Positions 7,747 to 15,485 of a DNA stretch of 23,184 nt are shown piece by piece. A model generated the notes under the pieces. That model did not search any database and was not told where the DNA came from. It saw nothing but the letters and a program-made list of their open reading frames with translations. This DNA is from Bacteroidota bacterium (GTDB lineage Bacteria > Bacteroidota > Bacteroidia > Chitinophagales > Chitinophagaceae), in assembly GCA_023433345.1 (NCBI GenBank), contig JAEZDA010000075.1, positions 1-23,184 of the forward strand, read 5' to 3'. The first letter of the stretch is position 1, and each line of letters starts with the position of its first letter. A program made the position numbers and the translations under genes.

Positions 7747-8799
7747 TCAGCGGGTTTTTACTTTTTCCATAAAATCGGCAACCCGCGCCCTGAATTTCTC
7801 ACCGTCATCGAAAAGAAACTCATGCCGCATCGGCAGAACATATAAAGGATAATCTGAAAGTTCATTTCTAAACTTTTCAAGCCGAACTCCATCTTTTTCT
7901 GTAGTAAGAATTATCTTTTCAACCTCACCCAAATTTTCGAAATTCTTTTTGATGTTTAGAAGATCATCTGATCTGAATATATGGTGGTCGCTGAATTCCA
8001 TCAGTTCAACCTTTCGAAAGGTTTCTTTTAAATAGGAAATTAACGGAGCCGGGTTGGCAATGCCGCAAACAAGCAATACAGACGTTTCCCTTGTGGGGTA
8101 AATAAGGTGCTTTGAAAAAAGATGTAACGGTGAAGCATAAACGATCTTTGTAAATAATACTTCCTGGTTGGCCGAAGGATGCAACTTCGCTATCATTTTT
8201 TCTCTTTCCTTCATGCCAATTGGCGGGCACTTGGTTACCACTACCAGCTGCGCCCGGGATGCACTTGAAACATTATCCCGCAGATTACCTGCTGGCAAAA
8301 CTTCGTCTGCCACATAAGGCTTACTGAATTCTGTAAGTAAAATATTCAACCCTGCTTTTACCTGCCTGTGCTGAAACGCGTCATCCAGAATTATCACCTC
8401 AGTATCAGGTTTGTCATGAAGCAACTGCGGAATCGCCACAAGGCGCTCCTCTCCTACGGCAACGGTCACCTCCGGAAATTTCTGGTGAAACTGCATCGGC
8501 TCGTCACCAATTTGTATAGCGGTGGTATCCGGTCCCGCAATGGCAAAGCCCTTGGTTTTTCTCTTGTATCCGCGACTGAGAGTGGCCACCTTATACCTTT
8601 CCCGTAACATTTCAACAAGGTACTCTGTCATAGGAGTCTTGCCCGTTCCTCCGGTTGCAAGATTGCCAACGCAAATGATCGGAAAATTAAAAGACACAGA
8701 TTTTAGAATGTTCTTATCATACAGCCAGTTCCTGATTCGCAGAATGAATGAGTAAACAATAGAAATCGGATATAATAAGTACCTGCTCTTCTTTATCAT
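7747..8799 (-). CDS. lpxK: Tetraacyldisaccharide 4'-kinase
   Basis: LpxK phosphorylates the 4' position of the lipid A disaccharide precursor at the inner membrane. From the chosen start the protein is 350 residues. A membrane-associating N-terminal segment (about 5-22) precedes the P-loop VGNLATGGTGKTP (44-56). DDAFQHRQ (139-146) corresponds to the DDGLQHR catalytic motif, and DEVLPAGNLRD (165-175) is the usual family element. The frame is open upstream to 8841, but that start would add 14 residues unlike other LpxK proteins and overlap the cyclo-ligase gene by 34 bp. ATG at 8799 (MIKKSRYLLYP) fits the family and leaves an 8-bp gap. It is the last gene of the DUF3822-rsmD-cyclo-ligase-lpxK operon. 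It confirms an LPS-bearing, Gram-negative organism. Confidence 0.95.
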   Translation of the reverse strand: MIKKSRYLLYPISIVYSFILRIRNWLYDKNILKSVSFNFPIICVGNLATGGTGKTPMTEYLVEMLRERYKVATLSRGYKRKTKGFAIAGPDTTAIQIGDEPMQFHQKFPEVTVAVGEERLVAIPQLLHDKPDTEVIILDDAFQHRQVKAGLNILLTEFSKPYVADEVLPAGNLRDNVSSASRAQLVVVTKCPPIGMKEREKMIAKLHPSANQEVLFTKIVYASPLHLFSKHLIYPTRETSVLLVCGIANPAPLISYLKETFRKVELMEFSDHHIFRSDDLLNIKKNFENLGEVEKIILTTEKDGVRLEKFRNELSDYPLYVLPMRHEFLFDDGEKFRARVADFMEKVKTR

Positions 8800-8807
8800 C
8801 CTCAAAA

Positions 8808-9374
8808 TTAAAAAGTATATACAGCATCGGGTGTGATGCAAACCTTCAACGCAACATCATGCGAATTCATGCCGGATATTTCATTTGCCGGCTCAAAAAA
8901 ACTAAACCCGATCGTAACTGCATCTTTCCTGCAAGATGCGAGGAAACGGTCATAATATCCTTTGCCGAAGCCCACGCGGTTTCCCCGTTTATCAATCGCG
9001 AGCAGGGGAACAAATATCATTTCAGGAAGCATAGGTGAAACCAACGGAGCATCTACGGGCTCAGAAATTCCCCATTCGCTTTTTGAGAAAGGTTGATCAT
9101 CCGTAACCGCACACACCACCATCTCCTCTCCCTTTATCACCGGGTAATAAAACTGCACAGCCGGATTTTTAAACCGACAATATTCCATTACCAGGTAAGG
9201 ATCATATTCTTTTTTTTCATGCAATGGCGCAAAGGTCATAACATGATCAGGGATCCCAGGGTTGTAAGCCTGAAATTGAATAAGTATCAGGTCTTCGAGT
9301 TTGTCCTTTTCAGCCTCAGATAATGCGAGGCGCATATCCTTGTAAAGTTTGCGCGCAGATGCCTTTTCCATCAT
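8808..9374 (-). CDS. 5-formyltetrahydrofolate cyclo-ligase
   Basis: This enzyme (5,10-methenyltetrahydrofolate synthetase, YgfA/FAU1 family) uses ATP to convert 5-formyl-THF to 5,10-methenyl-THF, returning the storage folate to one-carbon metabolism. The 188-residue length is normal for the family. The hallmark NRVGFGKGYYDRFL is at 132-145, preceded by MIFVPLLAIDKRG (119-131), which supplies part of the nucleotide and folate site. The N-terminal basic helix KASARKLYKDMRLAL holds the usual early Lys/Arg residues for phosphate binding. Its start codon overlaps the rsmD stop codon in an ATGA arrangement (9371-9374), so the two are probably translationally coupled. A second ATG immediately follows the first and would shorten the protein by one residue. 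Confidence 0.93.
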   Translation of the reverse strand: MMEKASARKLYKDMRLALSEAEKDKLEDLILIQFQAYNPGIPDHVMTFAPLHEKKEYDPYLVMEYCRFKNPAVQFYYPVIKGEEMVVCAVTDDQPFSKSEWGISEPVDAPLVSPMLPEMIFVPLLAIDKRGNRVGFGKGYYDRFLASCRKDAVTIGFSFFEPANEISGMNSHDVALKVCITPDAVYTF

Positions 9375-9913
9375 TTATCCATAACAAAGAATGAAAAAAT
9401 AGTAGTGCCGTAATTACGTTCGCTCCGGAAAAGTTTAAAATCCTTATAATTATTGCGGGGCGTATGCTCCAATACGAACCACCCACCGGGCTTCAATAAC
9501 TTTTTATCTGCTATGATCCGGGGAAGATCATCAATGCTGGTCAATGCATATGGCGGGCCCGCAAATATGAAATCGTATGTTTTGTTTGCCGTAGATAAGA
9601 ACCGGAATACATCTGACCTCACGGCAAGGATATTTTCAAACTTTAAAGCTTCAATGTTGCGTTTAATAAAGTTGAACATTTCTGAATCCTTCTCAACAAT
9701 TGTCAGTTCCCTTGCTCCCCGGCTTGCCAGTTCATAGGTGATCGCTCCTGTGCCACCGAAAAGATCCAGGGTTGCAAGATTGTCAAAGTCGATATTATTT
9801 TGCAGGATGTTGAACAACCCTTCCTTAGCGATGTCGGTAGTTGGCCTTGTGTAAGGCATCTTTGCAGGAGGAGATATTTTTCGTCCGCCATGTATACCAC
9901 TTATTATACGCAT
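9371..9913 (-). CDS. rsmD: 16S rRNA (guanine966-N2)-methyltransferase
   Basis: RsmD methylates the exocyclic N2 of G966 in 16S rRNA using S-adenosylmethionine. The 180-residue protein starts with the family's typical MRIISGIHGGRKI and has RPTTDIAKEGLFNIL (23-37). The SAM-binding motif I is LDLFGGTGAITYELASRGA (49-67), with the acidic ribose-binding Glu74 in VEKD. Motif IV, normally D-P-P-Y/F, reads GPPY at 119-122; the nucleotide triplet for Gly119 is GGC, one change from GAC (Asp). KPGGWFVLEH (141-150) completes the fold. The first 10 bp overlap the end of the DUF3822 gene and the last 4 bp overlap the cyclo-ligase start. The fit to RsmD rests on size, N-terminus and motif order. Confidence 0.92.
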   Translation of the reverse strand: MRIISGIHGGRKISPPAKMPYTRPTTDIAKEGLFNILQNNIDFDNLATLDLFGGTGAITYELASRGARELTIVEKDSEMFNFIKRNIEALKFENILAVRSDVFRFLSTANKTYDFIFAGPPYALTSIDDLPRIIADKKLLKPGGWFVLEHTPRNNYKDFKLFRSERNYGTTIFSFFVMDK

Positions 9914-10737
9914 GCTATAAGATGAGTTAAATGGCTGAAATAGTGTGCGGACACATCTTTAAGCTCATCATCCAATTGAACCGCTTCATTTACCTGATCA
10001 AGATTTAGTTGCAGGAAATATTTGGATATTTCCCTGTACAAATTTGAATCCTTATCAATGATGCCTGAAATAACCACTTCAACTTCGCCAGGTAACATCG
10101 CGTGCTGATGACACGCGTTGAGTAAAAGGTAGGCAGCATCTGCAGGAGTTTTATAAGGGAATTGCTGAACCAGTTGCACCTTTCCCTCCTTGAACAGCAA
10201 TAACTTTATTATGTGGTGATATACAATTGCCCGAACAAAAGTTCTCTCTGCGTCGCACTTAATTTGCAAAGATGTAGAGTGTAAAATTTCCGGTGACATC
10301 CTCACATGGGAAAGAATCTCAGCAATATCACGGTTAATACGGTAGCTGTTGTAACAAACCTGGTCTCCGTCGTGTTGAGAAATATGAACCGTGTCAGATC
10401 TCGCTGAACCGTCATCTTTTCCATAGCCCAGATCAAGCATTGGATATATATATGAATGGGAAAAAAATTCAGACGGTATCAGGATCGATTCCTTCACATT
10501 CATACAAAAGGAAATTTGCCTTTCGGTAAATTCAGCATCCTTTAATAAATTTCCAAGGTGCGAGGCGATCTCTTTTCCCGAGGCATGTTCCTGGAAATGA
10601 TACATACGAATTCCCACAACCAAAAGAGGGTTCACATTATACCAGATACAGGAAAGCCCGTAATTGCCAAGTTCCAGCAACACATTTGTTGCTTTGTTAG
10701 CAGCATCGTTATTAAAGTGATTGAAAAGGATTTTCAA
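9904..10737 (-). CDS. DUF3822 family protein
   Basis: A 277-residue protein recognised as the DUF3822 family, which is found in Bacteroidetes next to rsmD. No signal peptide or membrane segment is visible, so it is likely cytoplasmic. It has several short beta-rich stretches, and the layout (two similar halves, with DLGYGKDD near 107-114 and VEVVISGIIDKDSNLY near 219-234) would suit an actin/hexokinase-like fold, as suggested for the family, but no catalytic residues can be assigned. It is the first gene of the four-gene operon and overlaps rsmD by 10 bp, which hints at a link to ribosome maturation (inference from position only). The gap to the divergent MATE gene is only 45 bp. A near-match to the -7 element (TTATTTTG on the minus strand) lies in that gap. 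Confidence 0.8.
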   Translation of the reverse strand: MKILFNHFNNDAANKATNVLLELGNYGLSCIWYNVNPLLVVGIRMYHFQEHASGKEIASHLGNLLKDAEFTERQISFCMNVKESILIPSEFFSHSYIYPMLDLGYGKDDGSARSDTVHISQHDGDQVCYNSYRINRDIAEILSHVRMSPEILHSTSLQIKCDAERTFVRAIVYHHIIKLLLFKEGKVQLVQQFPYKTPADAAYLLLNACHQHAMLPGEVEVVISGIIDKDSNLYREISKYFLQLNLDQVNEAVQLDDELKDVSAHYFSHLTHLIACV

Positions 10738-10766
10738 TTTTCTAAATATGAGGTGGCAAAATAAGA

Positions 10767-10774
10767 TAATTTTG
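10767..10774 (+). promoter_or_regulatory. Candidate -7 element for the MATE transporter gene
   Basis: TAATTTTG matches TAnnTTTG exactly and ends 8 bp before the ATG at 10783, implying a leader of only a few nucleotides. It lies in the 45-bp gap between two divergent genes. Confidence 0.45.
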
Positions 10775-10782
10775 CCTTCTTT

Positions 10783-12144
10783 ATGGAAGCGCAGCCGTTA
10801 AATCAATTACAGGTAAAAGTCTCAAACCGGCAAATTCTCACTATTGCGCTCCCTATCACTCTCGCAATTCTTGTTCCGCAGATAAATATGCTAACAAACA
10901 GCATTTTCCTCGGCCGGCTAAGCGAGGAGGCTTTGGGCAATGCAGGAATAACAGGAGTTTACTATCTTATTTTCGCAGTTGCTGGAAACGGATTGAACAA
11001 TGCACTGCAAACCGTTTTCTCCCGACATGCAGGAAGAGGAACAAGCGAAAATTTTCATACGATACTTGCCCAGGGGATCAGGATAAGCCTCAGGTTCTCT
11101 ATTATATGCATTGCCTTTACATGGCTGATCGCTCCCTTTATTCTTAAAGCAGTTGCTGACCCTGCATCCTACCCTGTTGAAATGGACTTTTTAAGAGTAC
11201 GCATATTTGGTCTTCCCTTTCTGTTTCTATTCCAAATGGGAAACGCATTTCTCGTGGCATCTCTCAACAGCAAATATCTTATGATAGGCTTCGTGTTCGA
11301 AGCCTTAATGAACATTCTTTTTGATTATCTCCTGATCTTTGGGAAGTTCGGCTTCCCTGCTATGGGCTTTAACGGCGCCGCAGTTGCATCAATACTTGCC
11401 GAAGTAACGGGGATGATTGTGGTGTTTGCAGTTTTAATACTAACGGGACTGCGTAAACGATATAACCTCCTGCGGGATCTTGCGTACAATAAAATGTTCA
11501 GTAGCGAGATCTTTAAAGTTGCGATACCATTAGTGTTTCAATATATAGTGAGTGTCACCACATGGCTGGTATTTTTTATCTTAATAGAAGGCAGAGGAAC
11601 TGTGGCAAAGGCTATCAGCAATACAATGAGAAATGTTTTCGGAATTGCCGGAGTATTTGTATGGGCATTTGCGAGCACCACTAACGCAATGACAAGCAAC
11701 CTTATTGGTCAGCACAGAGAAAAGGATGTTATGAGGTTAGTAAAAATGATAACTGCATGGAGTTTCGGCCTGTGCCTGTTTATGGTTTGTCTCCTCAATA
11801 TCTTTCCCGAAAATTTCTTCCGCCTCTTCGGGCAAGATGAAAGCTTTGTGAAAGAAGGTATCCCGGTGATCAGGATGGTTTCAATGGGTATGTTATTGAT
11901 GAGTATTGCGAATGTATGGTTAAACAGCGTCACCGGCACCGGAAAAACCACAGTTAACCTGCGCATTGAAATAATTGCCATCATACTCTACATGGCTTAT
12001 ACCTGGTACTTTATGAAGTTGAATTATATATCCTTAGCAATGGCATGGAGTAATGAATTTATATATTGGACGAGCATTTTCCTGATGTCATTCTTCTACA
12101 TGAAGAGCGGCAGGTGGAAAGGAAAAGGTTTGGTGGAGCTATAA
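10783..12144 (+). CDS. MATE family multidrug/cation antiporter
   Basis: MATE proteins export cationic drugs and metabolites in exchange for H+ or Na+. The 453-residue length and the pattern of about 12 hydrophobic segments fit the family. The N-terminal sequence ILTIALPITLAILVPQINMLTNSIFLGRLSEEALGNAG carries the usual P-x-x-x-x-x-x-Q and the xxLG-x-LS-EALG loop after the first helices. LNNALQTVFSRHAGRG corresponds to the Q-x-x-x-x-R/G loop after helix 2. A second half repeats the design from about residue 240 (KVAIPLVFQYIVSVTTWLVFFILIEGRG). The substrate cannot be predicted. The stop codon is immediately followed by the stop codon of the opposing TPR gene (no spacer). It is not clearly part of an operon. 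Confidence 0.9.
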   Translation: MEAQPLNQLQVKVSNRQILTIALPITLAILVPQINMLTNSIFLGRLSEEALGNAGITGVYYLIFAVAGNGLNNALQTVFSRHAGRGTSENFHTILAQGIRISLRFSIICIAFTWLIAPFILKAVADPASYPVEMDFLRVRIFGLPFLFLFQMGNAFLVASLNSKYLMIGFVFEALMNILFDYLLIFGKFGFPAMGFNGAAVASILAEVTGMIVVFAVLILTGLRKRYNLLRDLAYNKMFSSEIFKVAIPLVFQYIVSVTTWLVFFILIEGRGTVAKAISNTMRNVFGIAGVFVWAFASTTNAMTSNLIGQHREKDVMRLVKMITAWSFGLCLFMVCLLNIFPENFFRLFGQDESFVKEGIPVIRMVSMGMLLMSIANVWLNSVTGTGKTTVNLRIEIIAIILYMAYTWYFMKLNYISLAMAWSNEFIYWTSIFLMSFFYMKSGRWKGKGLVEL

Positions 12145-12897
12145 TTACTTCCATTGACCAAGAAGTTCTCTTCCTTCCTTTAAAATTCGTGGATCGTCTT
12201 CGGTAACCGGGGAGAAAGCCACCAAAGCATGAAGCAGTGCAACAGCTTTTCGAGGCTCGTCGTTTCTCTTGTATGCCTTGGCGAGCTCGAGGTAATTCAA
12301 CAAAAAATCAGGTTTTAATACTCTTGCTTTCTCATAAGCGTTGATACTGGCAGTTAAGGAGGATTCGGGCATACCACCGTAAAAAACTTTCAAAGCTGCG
12401 CGCTCAAACATGTTTAAGTCACTCACTTCAAAATGCCACTTTCCTAAAATATGCCAGGCTTTAAAGTTGGAAGGATTCTTTTTCAGTGCCAGTTCTGCAT
12501 GTTTCCTGATCTCTCTCGCTGCACTTACTTTCTCCCTTCCCGATTTTGTAAGCGAGTTCCTTCCCAGTGCAATAGCCATAGCCACATTAGCTTCATCGTC
12601 TTCGGCATGCAGGTTTAGCGCTTTCTTGGCATACATTAAAGCAGCGGAATAATAGCTGTCCCGAACTTTTTTATCAGCTTCACGGTTGCCGATGCGGCTG
12701 CATAGTTCACTGCATTTGGTTAGTGCATAGATGTTTGCAGGGTGGTATTTGTGAATGACCTTGAAAAGGTTGAAAGCGGCTTTTTCATCCGGCACCCTTT
12801 CCAGACTGTCCGCCCGATGCTGCAGAACAGCAACACTTTGCGCAAGAACCGGAGCCGATAAAAAGTATAGTAATAGAAACGCAAGGACAACTTTCAT
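12145..12897 (-). CDS. Secreted TPR protein resembling the RMDN (FAM82) family
   Basis: A 250-residue protein with a classical signal peptide: positively charged Lys2, hydrophobic 3-14, and a likely signal peptidase I site after Ala19 (VLA|QS). It should be periplasmic. Helical TPR-like repeats follow: about 83-113 (AALMYAKKALNLHAEDDEANVAMAIALGR), about 128-158 (EIRKHAELALKKNPSNFKAWHILGKWHFEV) and about 185-215. The segment HILGKWHFEVSDLNMFERAALKVFYGG-MPESS (149-180) resembles the region in eukaryotic regulator of microtubule dynamics (RMDN) proteins between their TPRs. That similarity is from memory of the family and should be tested. The start overlaps the folB stop codon as TGATG, so it is the last gene of a trxB-folB-TPR operon. 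Function unknown. Confidence 0.75.
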   Translation of the reverse strand: MKVVLAFLLLYFLSAPVLAQSVAVLQHRADSLERVPDEKAAFNLFKVIHKYHPANIYALTKCSELCSRIGNREADKKVRDSYYSAALMYAKKALNLHAEDDEANVAMAIALGRNSLTKSGREKVSAAREIRKHAELALKKNPSNFKAWHILGKWHFEVSDLNMFERAALKVFYGGMPESSLTASINAYEKARVLKPDFLLNYLELAKAYKRNDEPRKAVALLHALVAFSPVTEDDPRILKEGRELLGQWK

Positions 12898-13250
12898 CAG
12901 GTAAGCACTTTGATGTAACCTACACCAACATTACCGGTAAAATTAAAAATAGGCGGATTAATTTTGTTAATTTTCACCTCTATATGTTTGATCCGCGAGT
13001 CAATTCCCGCTATATCCCCGGCAATATTTTGAGCAAGCGTTTCCAAAAGTTTGTGCGGTTGAAACATACGTTGCCGCACCACCTCGTATACTTTTACATA
13101 ATCAAGTGTATCTTCCAGCGTTTCGATTGCAGCAGGCGGAATAAATTTAATTAAAGCTGAAACCTCGAACTCACCTCCGGTTAAACCTTCTTCAGCATGC
13201 AGACCATGTTTGCCGGTGAACCTTAGCTTTTCAAGTTTTATCTCCATCAT
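12897..13250 (-). CDS. folB: Dihydroneopterin aldolase
   Basis: FolB cleaves 7,8-dihydroneopterin to 6-hydroxymethyl-7,8-dihydropterin and glycolaldehyde in folate synthesis. From the chosen start it is 117 residues, the usual size. RFTGKHGLHAEEG (9-21) holds the conserved HG and the Glu that binds the pterin. LDYVKVYEVV has the conserved Tyr, LLETLAQNI the second Glu, and KINKINPP the catalytic Lys. The frame is open further upstream to 13304, but that would add 18 residues unlike FolB and overlap trxB. The ATG at 13250 overlaps the trxB stop as TAATG, which argues for translational coupling; an ATG one codon later is an alternative. The gene is the middle member of the trxB-folB-TPR operon. 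Confidence 0.93.
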   Translation of the reverse strand: MMEIKLEKLRFTGKHGLHAEEGLTGGEFEVSALIKFIPPAAIETLEDTLDYVKVYEVVRQRMFQPHKLLETLAQNIAGDIAGIDSRIKHIEVKINKINPPIFNFTGNVGVGYIKVLT

Positions 13251-14197
13251 TAGTGCAATCCTTTTTCGCTGAGATAACGCTCCGCATCGAGCGCGGCCAT
13301 ACATCCGCTCCCGGCGGCGGTTACGGCCTGCCTGTAAATCTTATCCTGAACATCACCCGAGGCAAATACTCCCTCTACATTGGTTTTACTGGTACCGGGC
13401 AGAGTTTTAATGTAACCAGATTCGTCCATATCAAGCCACCCTTTAAATATTGAGGAATTTGGTTCGTGGCCGATCGCTACAAAAAAGGCACTAACGGGTA
13501 TGGTTGTACGCTCCTGCGTTTTATTGTTCATGATCCTTACAGAATCAACCCTGGTATCGCCGATCACTTCTTCAGTTTCGCTGTTCCAGTAGATGATAAT
13601 GTTTGACGTGTTCAAAACCCTGTCCTGCATTATTTTACTGGCACGCATTTCATCCCGCCTCACAATCATATGCACCTTGCTGCAGATCTTAGAAAGATAA
13701 AGAGCTTCTTCTGCAGCAGTATCTCCCGCACCAACAATTGCAACTTCCTTGTTCTTAAAAAAGAATCCATCGCATACCGCACATGCACTTACGCCATGAC
13801 CGTTCAGTCTTTGTTCACTTTCCAGGCCGAGCCATTTCGCGGAGGCTCCCGTTGAAATGATAACCGCATCTGCCTCCAACCACTTCTCCTCGTCTATCTG
13901 AACTTTAAGCGGATGAGTTGAAAAATCAACATCAGTTGCAAGCCCATAGCGGATATCCGTTCCCATTCTCGCTGCCTGTTTTTCGAAATGCATCATCATT
14001 TCCGGACCTTGAATTCCATCAGGATACCCGGGATAATTCTCCACCTCCGTGGTGATGGTCAACTGTCCCCCGGGCTGGATCCCCTGGTATAACACCGGCT
14101 TCATATTCGCCCGGGCTGCATAAATTGCGGCTGTATATCCGGCTGGTCCTGATCCTATGATTAAACAACTCACTTTTTCACTGATTACCTTTTCCAT
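13250..14197 (-). CDS. trxB: Thioredoxin-disulfide reductase
   Basis: TrxB passes electrons from NADPH through FAD to thioredoxin. The 315-residue protein has the FAD-binding IIGSGPAGYTAAIYAARA (13-30), the redox-active Cys139-Ala-Val-Cys142 followed by DG, the NADPH-binding VGAGDTAAEEA (155-165), the Arg179-Arg180-Asp segment (VRRDEMRAS) that favours NADPH over NADH, and the C-terminal FAD motif ASGDVQDKIYRQAVTAAGSGC (279-299). ENYPGYPDGIQGPEM (53-67) is also typical of low-molecular-weight TrxB. It is the first gene of the trxB-folB-TPR operon. The 155 bp before it contain the sigma factor terminator and AT-rich sequence, but no exact TAnnTTTG element on the minus strand. Confidence 0.97.
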   Translation of the reverse strand: MEKVISEKVSCLIIGSGPAGYTAAIYAARANMKPVLYQGIQPGGQLTITTEVENYPGYPDGIQGPEMMMHFEKQAARMGTDIRYGLATDVDFSTHPLKVQIDEEKWLEADAVIISTGASAKWLGLESEQRLNGHGVSACAVCDGFFFKNKEVAIVGAGDTAAEEALYLSKICSKVHMIVRRDEMRASKIMQDRVLNTSNIIIYWNSETEEVIGDTRVDSVRIMNNKTQERTTIPVSAFFVAIGHEPNSSIFKGWLDMDESGYIKTLPGTSKTNVEGVFASGDVQDKIYRQAVTAAGSGCMAALDAERYLSEKGLH

Positions 14198-14306
14198 TCC
14201 TTCTATTGCAATTATTTATTCTTAAAAAATCGGCTGTAATATACGTTTTGATAAAGTTTGCAAATTCACAAAATGTTCCCATCACTTCTACTTCAACTTT
14301 CCCAAT

Positions 14307-14333
14307 AAAAAAAGCCCCGATAACGGAGCTTTT
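14307..14333 (-). terminator. Rho-independent terminator of the primary sigma factor gene
   Basis: Read on the minus strand, AAGCTCCG pairs with CGGGGCTT (one G-U pair) around a 4-nt loop and runs into seven T residues. It lies 20 bp after the sigma factor stop codon and before trxB, so it separates the two units. The plus-strand tail has only four T, so it may work weakly in both directions. Confidence 0.85.
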
Positions 14334-14352
14334 AAAAAATATGCTGATAATT

Positions 14353-15210
14353 TTATCCCAAATAGGCTTTTAAGGCGCCGCTGTACCTCGCTTTTTGCAA
14401 GCGTTTTATCGCTCTTTCTTTAATTTGACGAATTCTTTCCTTGGTAAGATCGTACTTCTGCCCGATCTGTTCAATGGTAACACCATTCTCGCCATCCAAA
14501 CCGAAGTAAGCATTCACAATTTCAGCCTCGCGAGGGCTCAATGATTTCAAAACGCGACGAATTTCATTCTTCAATGAATCGTGCATTACATCTTCATCGG
14601 TTTCATCACCTCCTTTCAAAAGATCTCCCATGGCCACGTCTTCTGCTTCATGCACCGGTGCATCAAGGGAAGAGTGACGTGTATTGCTCTGGAAAATGTT
14701 ATTGATCTCGGTTTCACTCATTTCAAGCAATTCCGCTAATTCTTCTGTAGAGGGCTCTCTTTCGTGCTCCTGTTCAAACGCCATGTAGGCCTTATTGGCC
14801 TTATTATAGGTACCGATCTTGTTTTGTGGTAAACGAACCAGCCTGCCCTGTTCTGCCAAAGCCTGTAAAATAGACTGACGGATCCACCAAACAGCGTAAG
14901 AAATAAATTTAAAACCTTTTGTTTCATCGAAACGCTGGGCAGCCTTTATTAACCCAAGATTACCTTCATTAATAAGGTCGCTTAAAGAAAGGCCCTGGTG
15001 CTGGTACTGCTTTGCTACCGAAACCACGAAGCGGAGGTTGGCCTGCACAAGTTTGTCCAGCGCGCGCTGGTCCCCCATTTTGATCTTCTGGGCAAGGATT
15101 GTTTCCTCTTCCGGAGTGATCATTGAAATTTTAGAGATCTCCTGCAGGTATTTCTCAACCGCCTGCGAATCCCTATTAGTAATCTGCGTGGCTATCTTAA
15201 GTTGCCTCAT
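14353..15210 (-). CDS. rpoD: RNA polymerase primary sigma factor (sigma-70, short Bacteroidetes type)
   Basis: A 285-residue group 1-type sigma factor. It starts directly at region 1.2 (DSQAVEKYLQEISKISMITPEEE, 14-36) with no region 1.1, the usual form in Bacteroidetes. Region 2 includes NLRFVVSVAKQYQHQGLSLSDLINEGNLGLIKAAQRFD (core binding) and FISYAVWWIRQSILQALAEQ (DNA melting and -7 recognition). Region 3 carries REPSTEELAELLEM. Region 4.2 is TIEQIGQKYDLTKERIRQIKERAIKRL, a helix-turn-helix for the -33 element. This protein is expected to read the TAnnTTTG elements seen across the window. The acidic linker GGDETDEDVMHD (about 195-206) is normal for the group. The start follows a 275-bp gap with a candidate promoter at 15311-15304. 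A short palindrome TGCAAAATTGCA (15261-15272) lies in the presumed leader. Confidence 0.97.
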   Translation of the reverse strand: MRQLKIATQITNRDSQAVEKYLQEISKISMITPEEETILAQKIKMGDQRALDKLVQANLRFVVSVAKQYQHQGLSLSDLINEGNLGLIKAAQRFDETKGFKFISYAVWWIRQSILQALAEQGRLVRLPQNKIGTYNKANKAYMAFEQEHEREPSTEELAELLEMSETEINNIFQSNTRHSSLDAPVHEAEDVAMGDLLKGGDETDEDVMHDSLKNEIRRVLKSLSPREAEIVNAYFGLDGENGVTIEQIGQKYDLTKERIRQIKERAIKRLQKARYSGALKAYLG

Positions 15211-15303
15211 GGGTTCAATTCGGTTTAATGATTAGTAGACAGTTTGGGAGGGGGAAAAGTTGCAAAATTGCATCAATTTTACCAAAAAGCTATGAAATTC
15301 ATG

Positions 15304-15311
15304 CAAAGTTA
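15304..15311 (-). promoter_or_regulatory. Candidate -7 element for the sigma factor gene
   Basis: Minus-strand reading gives TAACTTTG, an exact TAnnTTTG match, implying a leader of about 85 nt. No clear -33 element was found upstream. Confidence 0.4.
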
Positions 15312-15472
15312 ATATCCAGTTCCCGTATTTCATAACTTAAACGGAAAAAACGCATCCGCGGGTGTGAAAAAACAGCCAAAAAATGCTGTAGTTCCCCATT
15401 TAATCCCTATCGCAAGTGCCGTATTATACAAGGCAATAATTCGACCACTTTTCTGCCCTCGCCCATTTCCAG

Positions 15473-15480
15473 TATATTTG
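15473..15480 (+). promoter_or_regulatory. Candidate -7 element for the threonine aldolase gene
   Basis: TATATTTG matches TAnnTTTG exactly and ends 5 bp before the ATG at 15486, again implying an almost leaderless transcript. A T-rich tetrad about 20 bp upstream (15449-15452) is a weak -33 candidate. Confidence 0.45.
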
Positions 15481-15485
15481 AACCG

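Noticed and set aside
8800..8841. Longer N-terminus for LpxK
   Set aside because: Would add 14 residues not typical of LpxK and overlap the cyclo-ligase gene by 34 bp; the ATG at 8799 fits better.
13251..13304. Longer N-terminus for FolB
   Set aside because: The extra 18 residues lie within trxB and do not resemble FolB; the TAATG junction supports the later start.
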